Source: Synechococcus sp. CS-1328 | Lineage (GTDB): Bacteria > Cyanobacteriota > Cyanobacteriia > PCC-6307 > Cyanobiaceae | Assembly: GCF_025128095.1 (NCBI RefSeq) | Contig: NZ_JAHLYT010000048.1 | Span: 149,148-213,147 of the forward strand | Reading direction: 5' to 3' | DNA length: 64,000 bases | In this document: in pieces, positions 35,979-44,925 of the stretch | How the letters are laid out: every line of letters begins with the position of its first letter | Numbering within the stretch: position 1 is the first letter of the stretch | Translations under genes and position numbers: made by a program | The notes under the pieces: generated by a model | What the model was told of the DNA's origin: nothing | What the model saw: only the letters and a program-made list of their open reading frames with translations | Databases searched by the model: none

Positions 35979-38711
35979 GCTGTCCGGGTAGCGGGCCAGC
36001 TGCACCAGCATCTTGCAGACCATCGCTGTCCAGCCAGTCTGATGGGAGGCGCCGATGCCGCGGCCGTGATCCCCATCAAAGTATTCGTTGAACTGGATCA
36101 GGTCACGCCAGCGGGGATCGTTGCGGAAGCTGGGCGTGTCTCCCCAGAACGGCCGGGTGCCATCGGCTCCGAGCCGGAACAGGCCCACCAGGCGCTTCTC
36201 CAGCTCCAGCGAGACCTGCCAGAGATTCAGCCAGCGCCCCGAGCGGGTCGGGAATTCCACCTGGAAACTGTCGCCATAGAAGTGGGCGAATTTCTGGAGT
36301 GCCTCGATCAACAGATGGTTGATCGGCACCCACACCGGCCCGCGCCAGTTGGAATTGCCGCCGAACATCGCCACCGGACTGTCGGCCGGTGCATAGGCGA
36401 GGGTCTGGCTTTCGCCGGCTTCGCAATAGGTGTAAGGGTGCTCGCCGTAGACCTTGGAGAGGGAACGGATGCCGTGGGGTGAAAGAAATTCGTCTTCGTC
36501 GAACAGCCGTTCGCAGATGCGCTGCAACCGATCCCGGGGCACCAGGGCGAACAAGATCCGGTCGTTGTTCCAGAGGCCCAGATGCTCCGCCACCCAGGCC
36601 GGGGTAGTGCGCTCATGAATCAGCCAGGCCAGGGTGTTGCGTACATCCAGCATCGGCAGACGGAGCACGGTCTCCACATCGAAACTGGTCACGGCCAGCA
36701 AAGGAATCAGGCCGGTGATGGAGCGGGTGCGCAGATAATCAAAGCTGCCGTCTGGCCGCTGGATCACGTCGTAATAGAAGCCATCCTGCTCATCCCAGCT
36801 GAGCACGCTATTGTCGTCCTGGGAATTGAGCGCGATGGCAAGCTGTACATAATCCACCACGAAGCGCTCGCAGAGATCTGCCACGTCTGGTTGCTCGCGG
36901 CTGAGTTCCACCGCGATCTGCAGCAGATTGAGGCTGAGTGAGGCCATCCAGGCGGTGCCATCGCACTGCTTGATGTGGCTGCCATCGGCCAGGGGGAAGC
37001 GTCGGTCGAAAACGGCGATGTTATCGAGACCCAGAAAGCCGCCGTCGAACACGTTGTCGCCGCTGCGGTCGTTGCGGTTGGCCCACCAGCCGTATTCGAG
37101 CAGCAACTTGCGCAGCGACCTGGCCAGGAAAGCTGAATCGGCCTCCTCGTTGTTCTTGCGATCGATCTGAAAGATGCGCATCGCCGCCCAGGCCCCGATC
37201 GGCGGATTCGGATCCGACAGGGCCCATTCGTAGGCCGGCGTCTGGGCGTTGGGGGCGGTGTAGTGGGGGCTGCGCAGCAGCAGGCACTGCTCTTTTGCGG
37301 TGGTTGGATCTATGCCGGCGAAGGCCACCGCGTGGAACATCAGATCCCACTGGCAGAAATAGGGATACTCCCAGGCATCGGGCATGGCAATCACATCGTG
37401 CGCATGCAACCGCTGCCACTCGGCCGTCGTGCTGCTCCATCGTTGCGCTGGTGGGGCCGGCTGGGTTGGATCTCCCTCCAGCCAGCGCAGCACACTCCAG
37501 CCGTAGTACTTCTTGCACCAGAGCAGACCGGCTGAGGCCGCCAGAAAGATGCGCCGGTCGTCGTCCCCAAGCCCGGGAGCGCACTGGTTGAAGTAGTCGT
37601 GCCACTGCTGCTCCCGCAGGTTCAGCACTCGCGAGAACATCGCCCCAAAGGGATCCGGCGGCATTGGATCTTGATCCGGCGATAGCGGGTCGGCAGAAGC
37701 CGCGCCGGACTCGCCGTCGAGGGCCTGCAGCCGCAGATCCACCACCCACTCTTCGCCCGGCTCCAACATGCGCTGCAGCAGGATCGCCGCTTTGCTGCCG
37801 TTGCCGGCCGGGTTGACGGCGCCCGTCTCGCCCGCGATCACGTAGCGATGAAAGCCATCTTTCTGAAAGGGCGTTGGGTTGGGCTTGCCGTAAAGACGCT
37901 CGTGGTTGGTTTCGTTGTCGGTGAACAACCAGCGACCCGCTTCACCGCAGCGCAGGCCATAGCGGCCCAGGTTTGGAATGGCTTCGCTGATCAGACCATC
38001 ACCGCTGGCCTGCAGACGATGCTCCACCTCTTCGGGATACCCCCAGCTCCAGGTGTTACGCAGCCAGAGGGTGGGCAGCAGGGTAAGGGGAGCGGCCACA
38101 CTGGCCCGGTTCACGGCCCGCAGGCGGATCAGGAGGTCGGTGGCTGAAGCTTTGGCATAGGTGATCTCGAGATCGAAGTAGCGATCGTCCTCGAAGATGC
38201 CCGTGTCGATCAGTTCGTATTCCGGTTGATCGCGGCCGCGCCGGCCGTTCTCCTCCAGCAGTTGCTGGTAGGGAAACTCCCGCTGCGGATAGCGGTACAG
38301 GCCCCGCATGAAGGCATGGGTAGGTGTGTTGGCCAGGTGGAAGTAGTAGTCCTTGATGTCTTCGCCGTGGTTGCCCTCGGGGTTGCCGAGCCCGAAGGGC
38401 CGCTCCTTGAGGATCGGATCCACGCCATTCCAGAGGGCTACCGAAAAGCAGAGTCGGCACTCGGCATCGCACAGTCCCAGCAGACCGTCTTCTCCCCAGC
38501 GGTAGACGCGTGAGCGGGCCTGGTCGTGGGGAAAGGAGCGCCAGGCATCACCATCGGCGGAATAGTCTTCCCGCACGGTGCCCCACTGGCGATCCGGCAG
38601 ATAGGAGCCCCACAGGTCCCAGGGCGCCAGCCCCTGATCCCGTTCGGCGATGCGGCGCGCCTCGCTGGAGTCGGCGTCGGTTGCGTTCGATGTGGAGCTG
38701 GCCTCGCTCAT
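35976..38711 (-). CDS. GH63-like glucosidase (MGH1-type glycoside hydrolase)
   Basis: A 911-aa glycoside hydrolase with a C-terminal (alpha/alpha)6 toroid. Typical family segments are WNGVDPILKERPFGLGNPEG, YPQREFPYQQLLEENGRRG, NVFDGGFLGLDNIAVFDR, and SNWRGPVWVPINHLLIEAL. Related enzymes hydrolyse alpha-glucosides, including mannosylglycerate or glucosylglycerate, so osmolyte or glycogen-derived sugar release is possible. No signal peptide is visible. The ATG at 38711 overlaps the TGA of the upstream GMC gene (ATGA), so the two are translationally coupled at the end of the oxidase operon. Confidence 0.83.
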   Translation of the reverse strand: MSEASSTSNATDADSSEARRIAERDQGLAPWDLWGSYLPDRQWGTVREDYSADGDAWRSFPHDQARSRVYRWGEDGLLGLCDAECRLCFSVALWNGVDPILKERPFGLGNPEGNHGEDIKDYYFHLANTPTHAFMRGLYRYPQREFPYQQLLEENGRRGRDQPEYELIDTGIFEDDRYFDLEITYAKASATDLLIRLRAVNRASVAAPLTLLPTLWLRNTWSWGYPEEVEHRLQASGDGLISEAIPNLGRYGLRCGEAGRWLFTDNETNHERLYGKPNPTPFQKDGFHRYVIAGETGAVNPAGNGSKAAILLQRMLEPGEEWVVDLRLQALDGESGAASADPLSPDQDPMPPDPFGAMFSRVLNLREQQWHDYFNQCAPGLGDDDRRIFLAASAGLLWCKKYYGWSVLRWLEGDPTQPAPPAQRWSSTTAEWQRLHAHDVIAMPDAWEYPYFCQWDLMFHAVAFAGIDPTTAKEQCLLLRSPHYTAPNAQTPAYEWALSDPNPPIGAWAAMRIFQIDRKNNEEADSAFLARSLRKLLLEYGWWANRNDRSGDNVFDGGFLGLDNIAVFDRRFPLADGSHIKQCDGTAWMASLSLNLLQIAVELSREQPDVADLCERFVVDYVQLAIALNSQDDNSVLSWDEQDGFYYDVIQRPDGSFDYLRTRSITGLIPLLAVTSFDVETVLRLPMLDVRNTLAWLIHERTTPAWVAEHLGLWNNDRILFALVPRDRLQRICERLFDEDEFLSPHGIRSLSKVYGEHPYTYCEAGESQTLAYAPADSPVAMFGGNSNWRGPVWVPINHLLIEALQKFAHFYGDSFQVEFPTRSGRWLNLWQVSLELEKRLVGLFRLGADGTRPFWGDTPSFRNDPRWRDLIQFNEYFDGDHGRGIGASHQTGWTAMVCKMLVQLARYPDS

Positions 38712-40228
38712 CGCAGGCTGGCCTTGAGGCGATCGGCCAGGCGCAGGGCCAGTGCGATCACGGTGAGACCCGGGCCCACCGCCGGACAACCGGGCAGGAT
38801 GCTGGCGTCGGCGATCGAGAGGTTGGCCAGCTGATGGCAGACCCCATCGAGATCCACCACCGACCGGGCCGGATCGCTGCCCATGCGGCAGGTGCCGCAG
38901 GCCAGACCCATCACACTCAGCGGTGCCTCGCCACGGGGATACACCGGTGCCGCCTGCACCACCGTGGTTTCGGGATCGGCCTCCACCTTCTTCATGGTGT
39001 CGAGCCAGCGGTACACCAGCCGGTCGTGGGCCTCCAGGTTGTTGGCCAGGTAGTTCACCTGCAGACTGCCGCCTCTGCGCAGGCTGATGCGGTTATCGGG
39101 ATCGGGCAGCACCGCGCTCATCGCCCACCAGCAGACGGAACGTTTGGCCAGCCACTCGAGGGCGCTGTCCGGCAGCAGACGACTCACTAGCGACAGCACC
39201 GGAGGTGATTCGGCGAAGAGCGTGTCCTGCAGCACGCCGCCGCCGTTCTGGATCGATCCCAGCGGGAACGACACATTGCGATCGCCCCAGTAGTAATCCG
39301 TCAGGCCCAGGCTGGGGCCGTAGCTGCCGCTGCCGGGCTGGCTGGCGCGCTGCAGCAGGGCGCTCAGCTGCGGTTTCATCAGGTTGCGCCCCACCTGATC
39401 GGAGCCGTTGGCCAGACCATCGGGATGGCGGTCGCTGAGGGAGCGCAGCAGGATGGCGGGAGTGTTGACCGCACCGGCCGCCAGCACGATCTGATGGCCG
39501 CGGAACAGCCAGCGCTGGCCATCGATCAGGGCCTCCACCCCACGCACCTCGGTGCCGCTGGGGTTGACATGCAGCGCCTCCACTTCGGCGCGGTATCGCA
39601 GGGTGAAGCCGGCTTGTGTGGCGGCCCGATCGATGCCGAACCGTTCGGCATCACCGCTGGGATCCAGCGCTGATGTGGACCAGCTCAGTGGCAAAGGATA
39701 GGGATGCAGCCCCTGCCGCTCCAGCCCGTGCTGCAGCTGCTCCAGCAGTGGATCGATAGGCCGTGGCGGGTGGGCATAGTCGCCCTGGCGTGGTGGTTCG
39801 CACGGATCGAGACCGGCGCGGCCATGGACGCGGTAGAGGGTTTCGGCACGGTCGTACCAGGGGGCAAGGTCGCCGTAGCGCAGCTCCCAGTCGGGGGCGA
39901 CCCCTTCCTGCAGGGGCAGCCCGCTGAATTCGGCCTCCCGCATCCGCTGCAGGGCACCGCCCCAGATCTTAGTGTTTCCGCCCAGGGCGTAGACCATCTG
40001 CGGCGCGAACGGATCGCCGTCGCTGCCGAACCAGGGCTCGTCGGGGTGAAAACGGGGCCGGCGGAACAGGTCCACATCGACCAGGTTCTGCTCGGACAGG
40101 GGCAGCGGACCGCCCCGTTCCAGCAGCAGCACGGAATGTCCAGCCTCTGCCAGCTCACCGGCGAGGGTGCCGCCGCCGGCGCCACTGCCGACGATGACAA
40201 CGTCGTAGAAATGGTCGTCGATGATCAT
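38708..40228 (-). CDS. GMC-family FAD oxidoreductase coupled to the oxidase operon
   Basis: A 506-aa GMC oxidoreductase. FAD motif DVVIVGSGAGGGTLAGELA, then LLLERGGPLPLSEQN, ALGGNTKIWGGALQRM, and the C-terminal MGLACGTCRMGSDPARSV. The end of the chain has the conserved LSIADASILPGCPAVGPGLT. Unlike the other GMC protein in this locus, it lacks the cysteine cluster in the middle. Its ATG overlaps the ctaE stop (ATGA) and its stop overlaps the glucosidase start, so it sits between an oxidase and a sugar hydrolase. That suggests oxidation of a sugar with electrons passed to quinone or directly to the oxidase. Confidence 0.85.
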   Translation of the reverse strand: MIIDDHFYDVVIVGSGAGGGTLAGELAEAGHSVLLLERGGPLPLSEQNLVDVDLFRRPRFHPDEPWFGSDGDPFAPQMVYALGGNTKIWGGALQRMREAEFSGLPLQEGVAPDWELRYGDLAPWYDRAETLYRVHGRAGLDPCEPPRQGDYAHPPRPIDPLLEQLQHGLERQGLHPYPLPLSWSTSALDPSGDAERFGIDRAATQAGFTLRYRAEVEALHVNPSGTEVRGVEALIDGQRWLFRGHQIVLAAGAVNTPAILLRSLSDRHPDGLANGSDQVGRNLMKPQLSALLQRASQPGSGSYGPSLGLTDYYWGDRNVSFPLGSIQNGGGVLQDTLFAESPPVLSLVSRLLPDSALEWLAKRSVCWWAMSAVLPDPDNRISLRRGGSLQVNYLANNLEAHDRLVYRWLDTMKKVEADPETTVVQAAPVYPRGEAPLSVMGLACGTCRMGSDPARSVVDLDGVCHQLANLSIADASILPGCPAVGPGLTVIALALRLADRLKASLR

Positions 40229-40836
40229 GAGCGCTGCCAGACGTAGATCAGAACGAACAGCACGATCCAGATCACATCCACAAAGTGCCAGAACAGCGAG
40301 ACGGCCACCACGCCGGTTTCGCCCTTGTCATAGTTGCCGGGGCGGAACGAACGCTGCAGCATCAGGCCCATCAGCAGGATGCCCGTGATCACGTGCAGAC
40401 CGTGAAAGCCGGTGAGCACATAGAAGGTGCTGCCAAAGATGCCATCGCCCAGACCGAAGCCGAGGTGGAGCCATTCCACGGCCTGCCCATAGACGAAGAA
40501 GCTGCCCATCGCCATCGTGAGCAGCCACCACAGCCGGAAAGACACCAGCTTCTGGCGCTTGAGACAACGCTCGGCAAGCCAGGCCACCCCACTGCTGCTC
40601 ACCAGCACCACAGTGTTCAGCAGGGGGTCGCGGATCTCCAGCCCCTCCACCCCAGCCGGTAACCACACCGGCGACGACATCTTGAACACGATGTAGCCGG
40701 CGAACAGGGCCAGAAAGATCACGCTCTCCGAGAGCAGAAAGATCACGAACCCGGTCAGGGTGTGATTGGCATGGCCTTGCTGCGACCCGCTAGCCGCGGC
40801 GGGATCGTCGGCAGGTAAAGGGGAGGAGAGGGTCAT
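40225..40836 (-). CDS. ctaE: Cytochrome c oxidase-like subunit III (ARTO operon)
   Basis: A 203-aa membrane protein of haem-copper oxidase subunit III, with five helices. Recognised by NHTLTGFVIFLLSESVIFLALFAGY near the N-terminus, and GSTFYVLTGFHGLHVITGILLM and VSLFWHFVDVIWIVLFVLIYVW at the end. The two conserved His-containing helices are intact. Subunit III stabilises the oxygen-reducing core. It follows ctaD by 3 bp. Confidence 0.93.
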   Translation of the reverse strand: MTLSSPLPADDPAAASGSQQGHANHTLTGFVIFLLSESVIFLALFAGYIVFKMSSPVWLPAGVEGLEIRDPLLNTVVLVSSSGVAWLAERCLKRQKLVSFRLWWLLTMAMGSFFVYGQAVEWLHLGFGLGDGIFGSTFYVLTGFHGLHVITGILLMGLMLQRSFRPGNYDKGETGVVAVSLFWHFVDVIWIVLFVLIYVWQRS

Positions 40837-40839
40837 CGA

Positions 40840-42531
40840 TCAGGCCTCCAGGGCGCGGGCGACATAGTGCGCTTCGTTCTCGACCAGGGGCTTGCCCAGG
40901 CCATAGCCGTAGGGGCCGCTGATCACGGTGGGAACGTCGTCTTCAAAGTTTTCGGCCGGTGGTGGTGAGGGCAGCAGCCACTCCAGCCCGATCGCCTGCC
41001 AGGGGTTGGGTGGCGCCTTCGGTCCGCGCGCCCAGGAGCTGACGATGTTGAGGATGAACGGAATCATCGCCACCCCCAGCAGGAAGGCACCGAGGCTGGC
41101 GAGCACGTTGGCGAAGGCGAACTCCGGGTCGTAGGACGCCACCCGCCGTGGCATGCCCATCAGCCCGGCCCAGTGCATGGGAATGAAATTGAGCTGGGCA
41201 CCCACGAAGGTGAGCCCGAAATGGAGTTTGCCGAGGCCCTCATAGGTCATGCGGCCGGTGAATTTGGGGAACCAGTGGTAGATGCCGGCATAGATCCCAA
41301 AGGTGATCGTCGAGAAGATCACCGTATGGAAGTGGCCCACCACGAAGTAGGTGTTGCCCACATGAATATCCACCGGCACGGTGGCCAGCATCACGCCGGT
41401 GATGCCGGCGAAGATGAAGTTCACCAGGCCGCCCAGGCAGAACAGCATCGCCGTGGTGAGCCGCAGCTTGCCGCGCCAGAGTGTGGCGATCCAGGCGAAC
41501 ACCTTGATGCCGGTGGGAACGGCGATCAGCATGGTGGTGACCATGAAGAGGTTGCGCATCCACTGCGGTGTGCCGCTGTAGAACATGTGGTGCACCCACA
41601 CGATCAGGCTCAGCACGGTGATGCCGAAGGAGGCGATCGCCACCACCTTGTAGCCGAACAAAGGCTTGCGGGCGTAGACGGGGAACAGTTCGGAAAAGAT
41701 GCCGAACACCGGCAGCACCATCACGTAGACGGCGGGGTGGGAATAGAACCAGAAGAAGTGCTGATACAGCATCGGATCGCCGCCCCCTTCCGGTCGGTAA
41801 AAGCTGGTACCGAAGCTGAGATCGAACAGCAGCAGCACCGCCCCGGCGGTGAGCACCGGCAGACCCACCAACTGAATGGTCTGGGCGGCCATCGCCGTCC
41901 AGCAGAAAATCGGCAGGCGGAACCAGCCCATCCCCGGGGCCCGCATGCGGATGATCGTGGTGACGAAATTGATCGCCCCCATGATCGAGGAGATCCCCGA
42001 CAGGGCCACCGCCAGAATCCAGAGAAACTGGCCGTTGATGAAGTGGCCAAGGGGGTTCTGGATGCTCTGGGGCGGATAGGCCCACCAGCCGGAGCCCGAT
42101 GGTCCACCGGGCACCAGGAAGCTGGCCATCAGAATCACGCCGAAAACCGGAAATAGCCAGAAGGCCGCCGCGTTCAGCCGGGGAAAGGCCATGTCCGGCG
42201 CGCCGATCATCGGCGGGATCAACAGGTTGTTGAAGCCGTTGAGGATTGGAAACAGGAACAGGAACAGCATCACTGTTCCATGCATCGTGTAGAGGCCGTT
42301 GTAGACGGATGGATCGACCAGATCCGCCGCTGGTGTGATCAGTTCGCCCCGCATGATCATCGCCAGCACGCCACCCACCAGCAGATAGAACAATGCCGTG
42401 GCGATGTATTGGATGCCGATCACCTTGGCATCGGTGTTGAAGCTGAAAAATCGCTTCCAGTTGTCCGGCGCTCCAGGCACCGGCTGGGGTGTCTTGAGAA
42501 CCCGCGGATCGAAGGAGACGGAGGACGACAT
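40840..42531 (-). CDS. ctaD: Haem-copper oxidase subunit I (ARTO operon)
   Basis: Catalytic subunit, 563 aa, twelve helices. Low-spin haem and Cu-B ligands are visible: LYTMHGTVMLFLFLFPILNG near residue 79, the Cu-B/Tyr segment FYSHPAVYVMVLP, HH in WVHHMFYSG, and FVVGHFHTVIF. The D-channel glutamate of classic A1 oxidases is replaced; the site reads YSHPAVY, as in A2-type oxidases. It should reduce O2 to water. The ATG at 42531 is used because it gives the family N-terminus; an upstream ATG would overlap ctaC. Given subunit II it is probably a quinol oxidase. Confidence 0.93.
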   Translation of the reverse strand: MSSSVSFDPRVLKTPQPVPGAPDNWKRFFSFNTDAKVIGIQYIATALFYLLVGGVLAMIMRGELITPAADLVDPSVYNGLYTMHGTVMLFLFLFPILNGFNNLLIPPMIGAPDMAFPRLNAAAFWLFPVFGVILMASFLVPGGPSGSGWWAYPPQSIQNPLGHFINGQFLWILAVALSGISSIMGAINFVTTIIRMRAPGMGWFRLPIFCWTAMAAQTIQLVGLPVLTAGAVLLLFDLSFGTSFYRPEGGGDPMLYQHFFWFYSHPAVYVMVLPVFGIFSELFPVYARKPLFGYKVVAIASFGITVLSLIVWVHHMFYSGTPQWMRNLFMVTTMLIAVPTGIKVFAWIATLWRGKLRLTTAMLFCLGGLVNFIFAGITGVMLATVPVDIHVGNTYFVVGHFHTVIFSTITFGIYAGIYHWFPKFTGRMTYEGLGKLHFGLTFVGAQLNFIPMHWAGLMGMPRRVASYDPEFAFANVLASLGAFLLGVAMIPFILNIVSSWARGPKAPPNPWQAIGLEWLLPSPPPAENFEDDVPTVISGPYGYGLGKPLVENEAHYVARALEA

Positions 42532-42541
42532 GGTGGCAGGC

Positions 42542-43504
42542 TCAGGACACATGAACGGCGGCGGGATTGGTGCTCACATGCACCAGGGGTGGTGGGGCCG
42601 GCGGCACGGTGGCCCAGCCGCGATCTCCCTCGGCCAGTCGCTTCTCGTAGAGCCGGCGGGCCTCGTTGTAACCGGGTTTCAGCGGCTGCCGGGCGGCCTG
42701 CTCCAGCCAGTGTTGGAAGTCGGCCTCGCTTTCCACCACCACGTCGGTCTGGTTGGAGGAGAAGTAACCACCACTGAACATCGAATCGCGCAGCCGGTAG
42801 CGGCCTACGCGGGTGGGGATGAGGCTGTAATCGATCACGCTGCCGGGGATCATGTCCTGCTTCAACCGGAAGGCCGGGATGAAGAAGCCGTGGATCACAT
42901 CCGTGGCGATCAGGTGAAAGCTGGAGCGCAGGTTCAACGGCAGATGCAGCTCGGTGCTGCGCACGCCGTTGGGATAGACGAACTCCCACGACCACTGCCG
43001 GCCGATCACCTCGATCGGGCCGAAGCTGCCGGCGGCGACGGAACGGCTGGATTCCGCTCCAGAATTCGCCAGCGCCATGGCCTCGGCAGTACCCGTGACA
43101 CGCACCTTGCCGCCGAGGGTGGCGAGGGTGTCGCTGACGCGGATGGCATGCCAGGCGATCAGCATCACGATCACCAGGGGAAGGATTGTCCAGGTGATCT
43201 CCAGGCGCAGGTTCCCCTCGATCGGGTCGCCGTCGTCCATGTCGTATTTGGGCGCCCGGTTGAACAGCAGGGTCCAGCCGATCACGGACACACACCCCAG
43301 AAAGATGAAGGTGCCGATCCCCGTTTCCAGGGCGAAGAGATCATCCACGTAGGGCGCCGCCGCTGAGGCGGGCAGCGGCAGCCACTGGTGCGACCAGTCG
43401 GCCATGCGCAGGCTGGCGACCCCATCGAGCAGCAGCGCGATCGCCACCAGTCCCAGGGTCCTGGGGCGGAGCGGGCCAGCGCTGGCAGCGGAGAGGTTGG
43501 TCAT
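42542..43504 (-). CDS. ctaC: Haem-copper oxidase subunit II lacking Cu-A ligands (ARTO type)
   Basis: A 320-aa subunit II. Two transmembrane helices (LGLVAIALLLDGVASL region and TFIFLGCVSVIGWTLLF, plus WTILPLVIVMLIAWHAI) precede a cupredoxin domain. The domain keeps VIGRQWSWEFVYPNG and TDVIHGFFIPAFRLKQDM. The Cu-A loop expected as C-x3-C-x3-H-x2-M is instead RDSMFSGGYFSSNQTD, with no cysteine, His or Met at those positions. Loss of Cu-A is characteristic of cyanobacterial alternative respiratory terminal oxidase, thought to accept electrons from plastoquinol. It is the first of the three oxidase genes. Confidence 0.9.
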   Translation of the reverse strand: MTNLSAASAGPLRPRTLGLVAIALLLDGVASLRMADWSHQWLPLPASAAAPYVDDLFALETGIGTFIFLGCVSVIGWTLLFNRAPKYDMDDGDPIEGNLRLEITWTILPLVIVMLIAWHAIRVSDTLATLGGKVRVTGTAEAMALANSGAESSRSVAAGSFGPIEVIGRQWSWEFVYPNGVRSTELHLPLNLRSSFHLIATDVIHGFFIPAFRLKQDMIPGSVIDYSLIPTRVGRYRLRDSMFSGGYFSSNQTDVVVESEADFQHWLEQAARQPLKPGYNEARRLYEKRLAEGDRGWATVPPAPPPLVHVSTNPAAVHVS

Positions 43505-43620
43505 GGCGGGGCGGGACTGGGCGGAACTGGACTGGGTGGGCTGATCTGGATTGGGCGGATCTGGACTGGAGGGATCTGGAGTGGGCGAAGCGGAATTGGC
43601 AGAGGCTTGGGAGCTAGAGG
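43505..43620 (+). repeat. G-rich degenerate repeat upstream of ctaC
   Basis: Plus strand reads variants of tctggactgg and gatctggattgggcgg several times over about 110 bp. On the minus strand this is an open Pro/Ser/Asp-rich frame running into the ctaC ATG, without an upstream start. It separates the DUF2231 genes from ctaC and could form structured G-rich DNA. Confidence 0.55.
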
Positions 43621-43663
43621 CGGAATGGCACGGTGCAAGACATCCAGAGGCGTCTGATGGTGA

Positions 43664-44287
43664 TCAGGGCAGACCCTCACCCAGGGCGAGACCCGCCGCC
43701 AGCATTTGATCGGCGGTCACGTGCACACCGAATTCGGCGGCCAGTTCGGCGCCGAGGGTGCCGTGCAACCCCAGCACCGCAAATAGGCCCAGCCCCACCA
43801 GCAGGTAGCTCCATTGCACCTGGCGGCCTAGGTCCTGGCGCCAGCGAAAGCGCTGCAGGCCCCGCCAGATCGTCATCGCCACGATCACCAGCAGCAAAGC
43901 CACGCCGCCAACGCCGTGCCACACCATGGTGGCCATGCTCTGTAACCCAAGGGCGCTGGTCACATCGGGCAGCGGCACCGCCAGCAGCATCTCGCCGAAG
44001 CCTGCCGCCACGGTGAAGAAGCTGAGCACCGCACAGGCCAGCAGGTTGTACCAGCCCACATCGTGAAAGCCGGAGCGGGTGATCGGCAGCGCCAGGAAGC
44101 GGAACAGACGCTTCTCGAGAGGGTAGAGCGCACCCACCACATCAAAGGCAATGGCGATCACGAACAGGCCGATCGTGAAATGCACCAACGTGGGGTGAAT
44201 TGGAATCGCATAGGGCAGCCCGTTCGGCCCCAGGCGTGCAGCAATCTGCTCGATCGGTGGTGGTTCGGGCAGGTAGAGAAGGGCCAT
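43664..44287 (-). CDS. DUF2231 membrane protein, copy 2
   Basis: A 207-aa membrane protein of the DUF2231 family with about five helices. The signature is HPTLVHFTIGLFVIAIAFDV near residue 30, where the His residues could bind haem. Longer than its neighbour, it also carries GMREYDL-unrelated extra helices at the C-terminus (LVGLGLFAVLGLHGTLG). Its ATG overlaps the stop of the preceding DUF2231 gene (TGATG). It is placed upstream of the ARTO genes, where DUF2231 genes are, from memory, often found in cyanobacteria. Confidence 0.8.
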   Translation of the reverse strand: MALLYLPEPPPIEQIAARLGPNGLPYAIPIHPTLVHFTIGLFVIAIAFDVVGALYPLEKRLFRFLALPITRSGFHDVGWYNLLACAVLSFFTVAAGFGEMLLAVPLPDVTSALGLQSMATMVWHGVGGVALLLVIVAMTIWRGLQRFRWRQDLGRQVQWSYLLVGLGLFAVLGLHGTLGAELAAEFGVHVTADQMLAAGLALGEGLP

Positions 44288-44784
44288 CAGATCTGGGCGG
44301 CGCGCAGGGCTTCAACCACCTTCACCGTGTGCAGGCCGTAGATCCAGATCAGCTGGTTGCCGAGGGTGACCTGCACGGCCACGAGCACACTGAGCACGGC
44401 GCCGGCACCCAGAAACGGCAGGGGCAGGCTGCGGGGATCCCGGCTGCGGATCACATAACGCCAGGCGGACAGCACCGCGAGCACGGCGGCCAGAGACCAG
44501 CCGATCGTGCTGTGCAGATTGAGGATGTCGCGCGAGGCGCCGTAGGGCGAGGCCAGACCCGCCTCGATCTGGCCGAAGATGATCGCCACGAAGATCGCCA
44601 CGGTGGCGACCAGCAGATTCCAGAAGCTCACCTCAAACAGGTTGGGCTTCCTGGCGAACACCCCGATGAAATCAAAGATCACGCTGATCACCGCCATGGC
44701 GATCACGAAGTGGACAACGATCGGATGGATCGTGTCCATCCAGGGCAGGTTGTGATCGTTGAGGGGGGGCAGCAGCTCGAGCAT
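44287..44784 (-). CDS. DUF2231 membrane protein, copy 1
   Basis: A 165-aa protein with four helices and the signature MDTIHPIVVHFVIAMAVISV near the N-terminus. It shares the HPxxVHF motif with the next gene, showing they are paralogues. The stop overlaps the next start codon (TGATG). The pair probably forms one complex linked to the oxidase, but the function of DUF2231 is not established. The 140 bp upstream, shared with a divergent HdeD gene, hold no clear promoter that I can name. Confidence 0.8.
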   Translation of the reverse strand: MLELLPPLNDHNLPWMDTIHPIVVHFVIAMAVISVIFDFIGVFARKPNLFEVSFWNLLVATVAIFVAIIFGQIEAGLASPYGASRDILNLHSTIGWSLAAVLAVLSAWRYVIRSRDPRSLPLPFLGAGAVLSVLVAVQVTLGNQLIWIYGLHTVKVVEALRAAQI

Positions 44785-44925
44785 GCGGACAGCACCGGGC
44801 CGGCATCACACTCAACCTTGCGCGGAGTTGGCGCGCAGCGAGAGCTCTGTGATGGATTGCGACAGTTGCATCGGGATTTGAACACCGAAACTCGCGATGG
44901 CCGCGATTAGTTTGCCCAGACGCCC

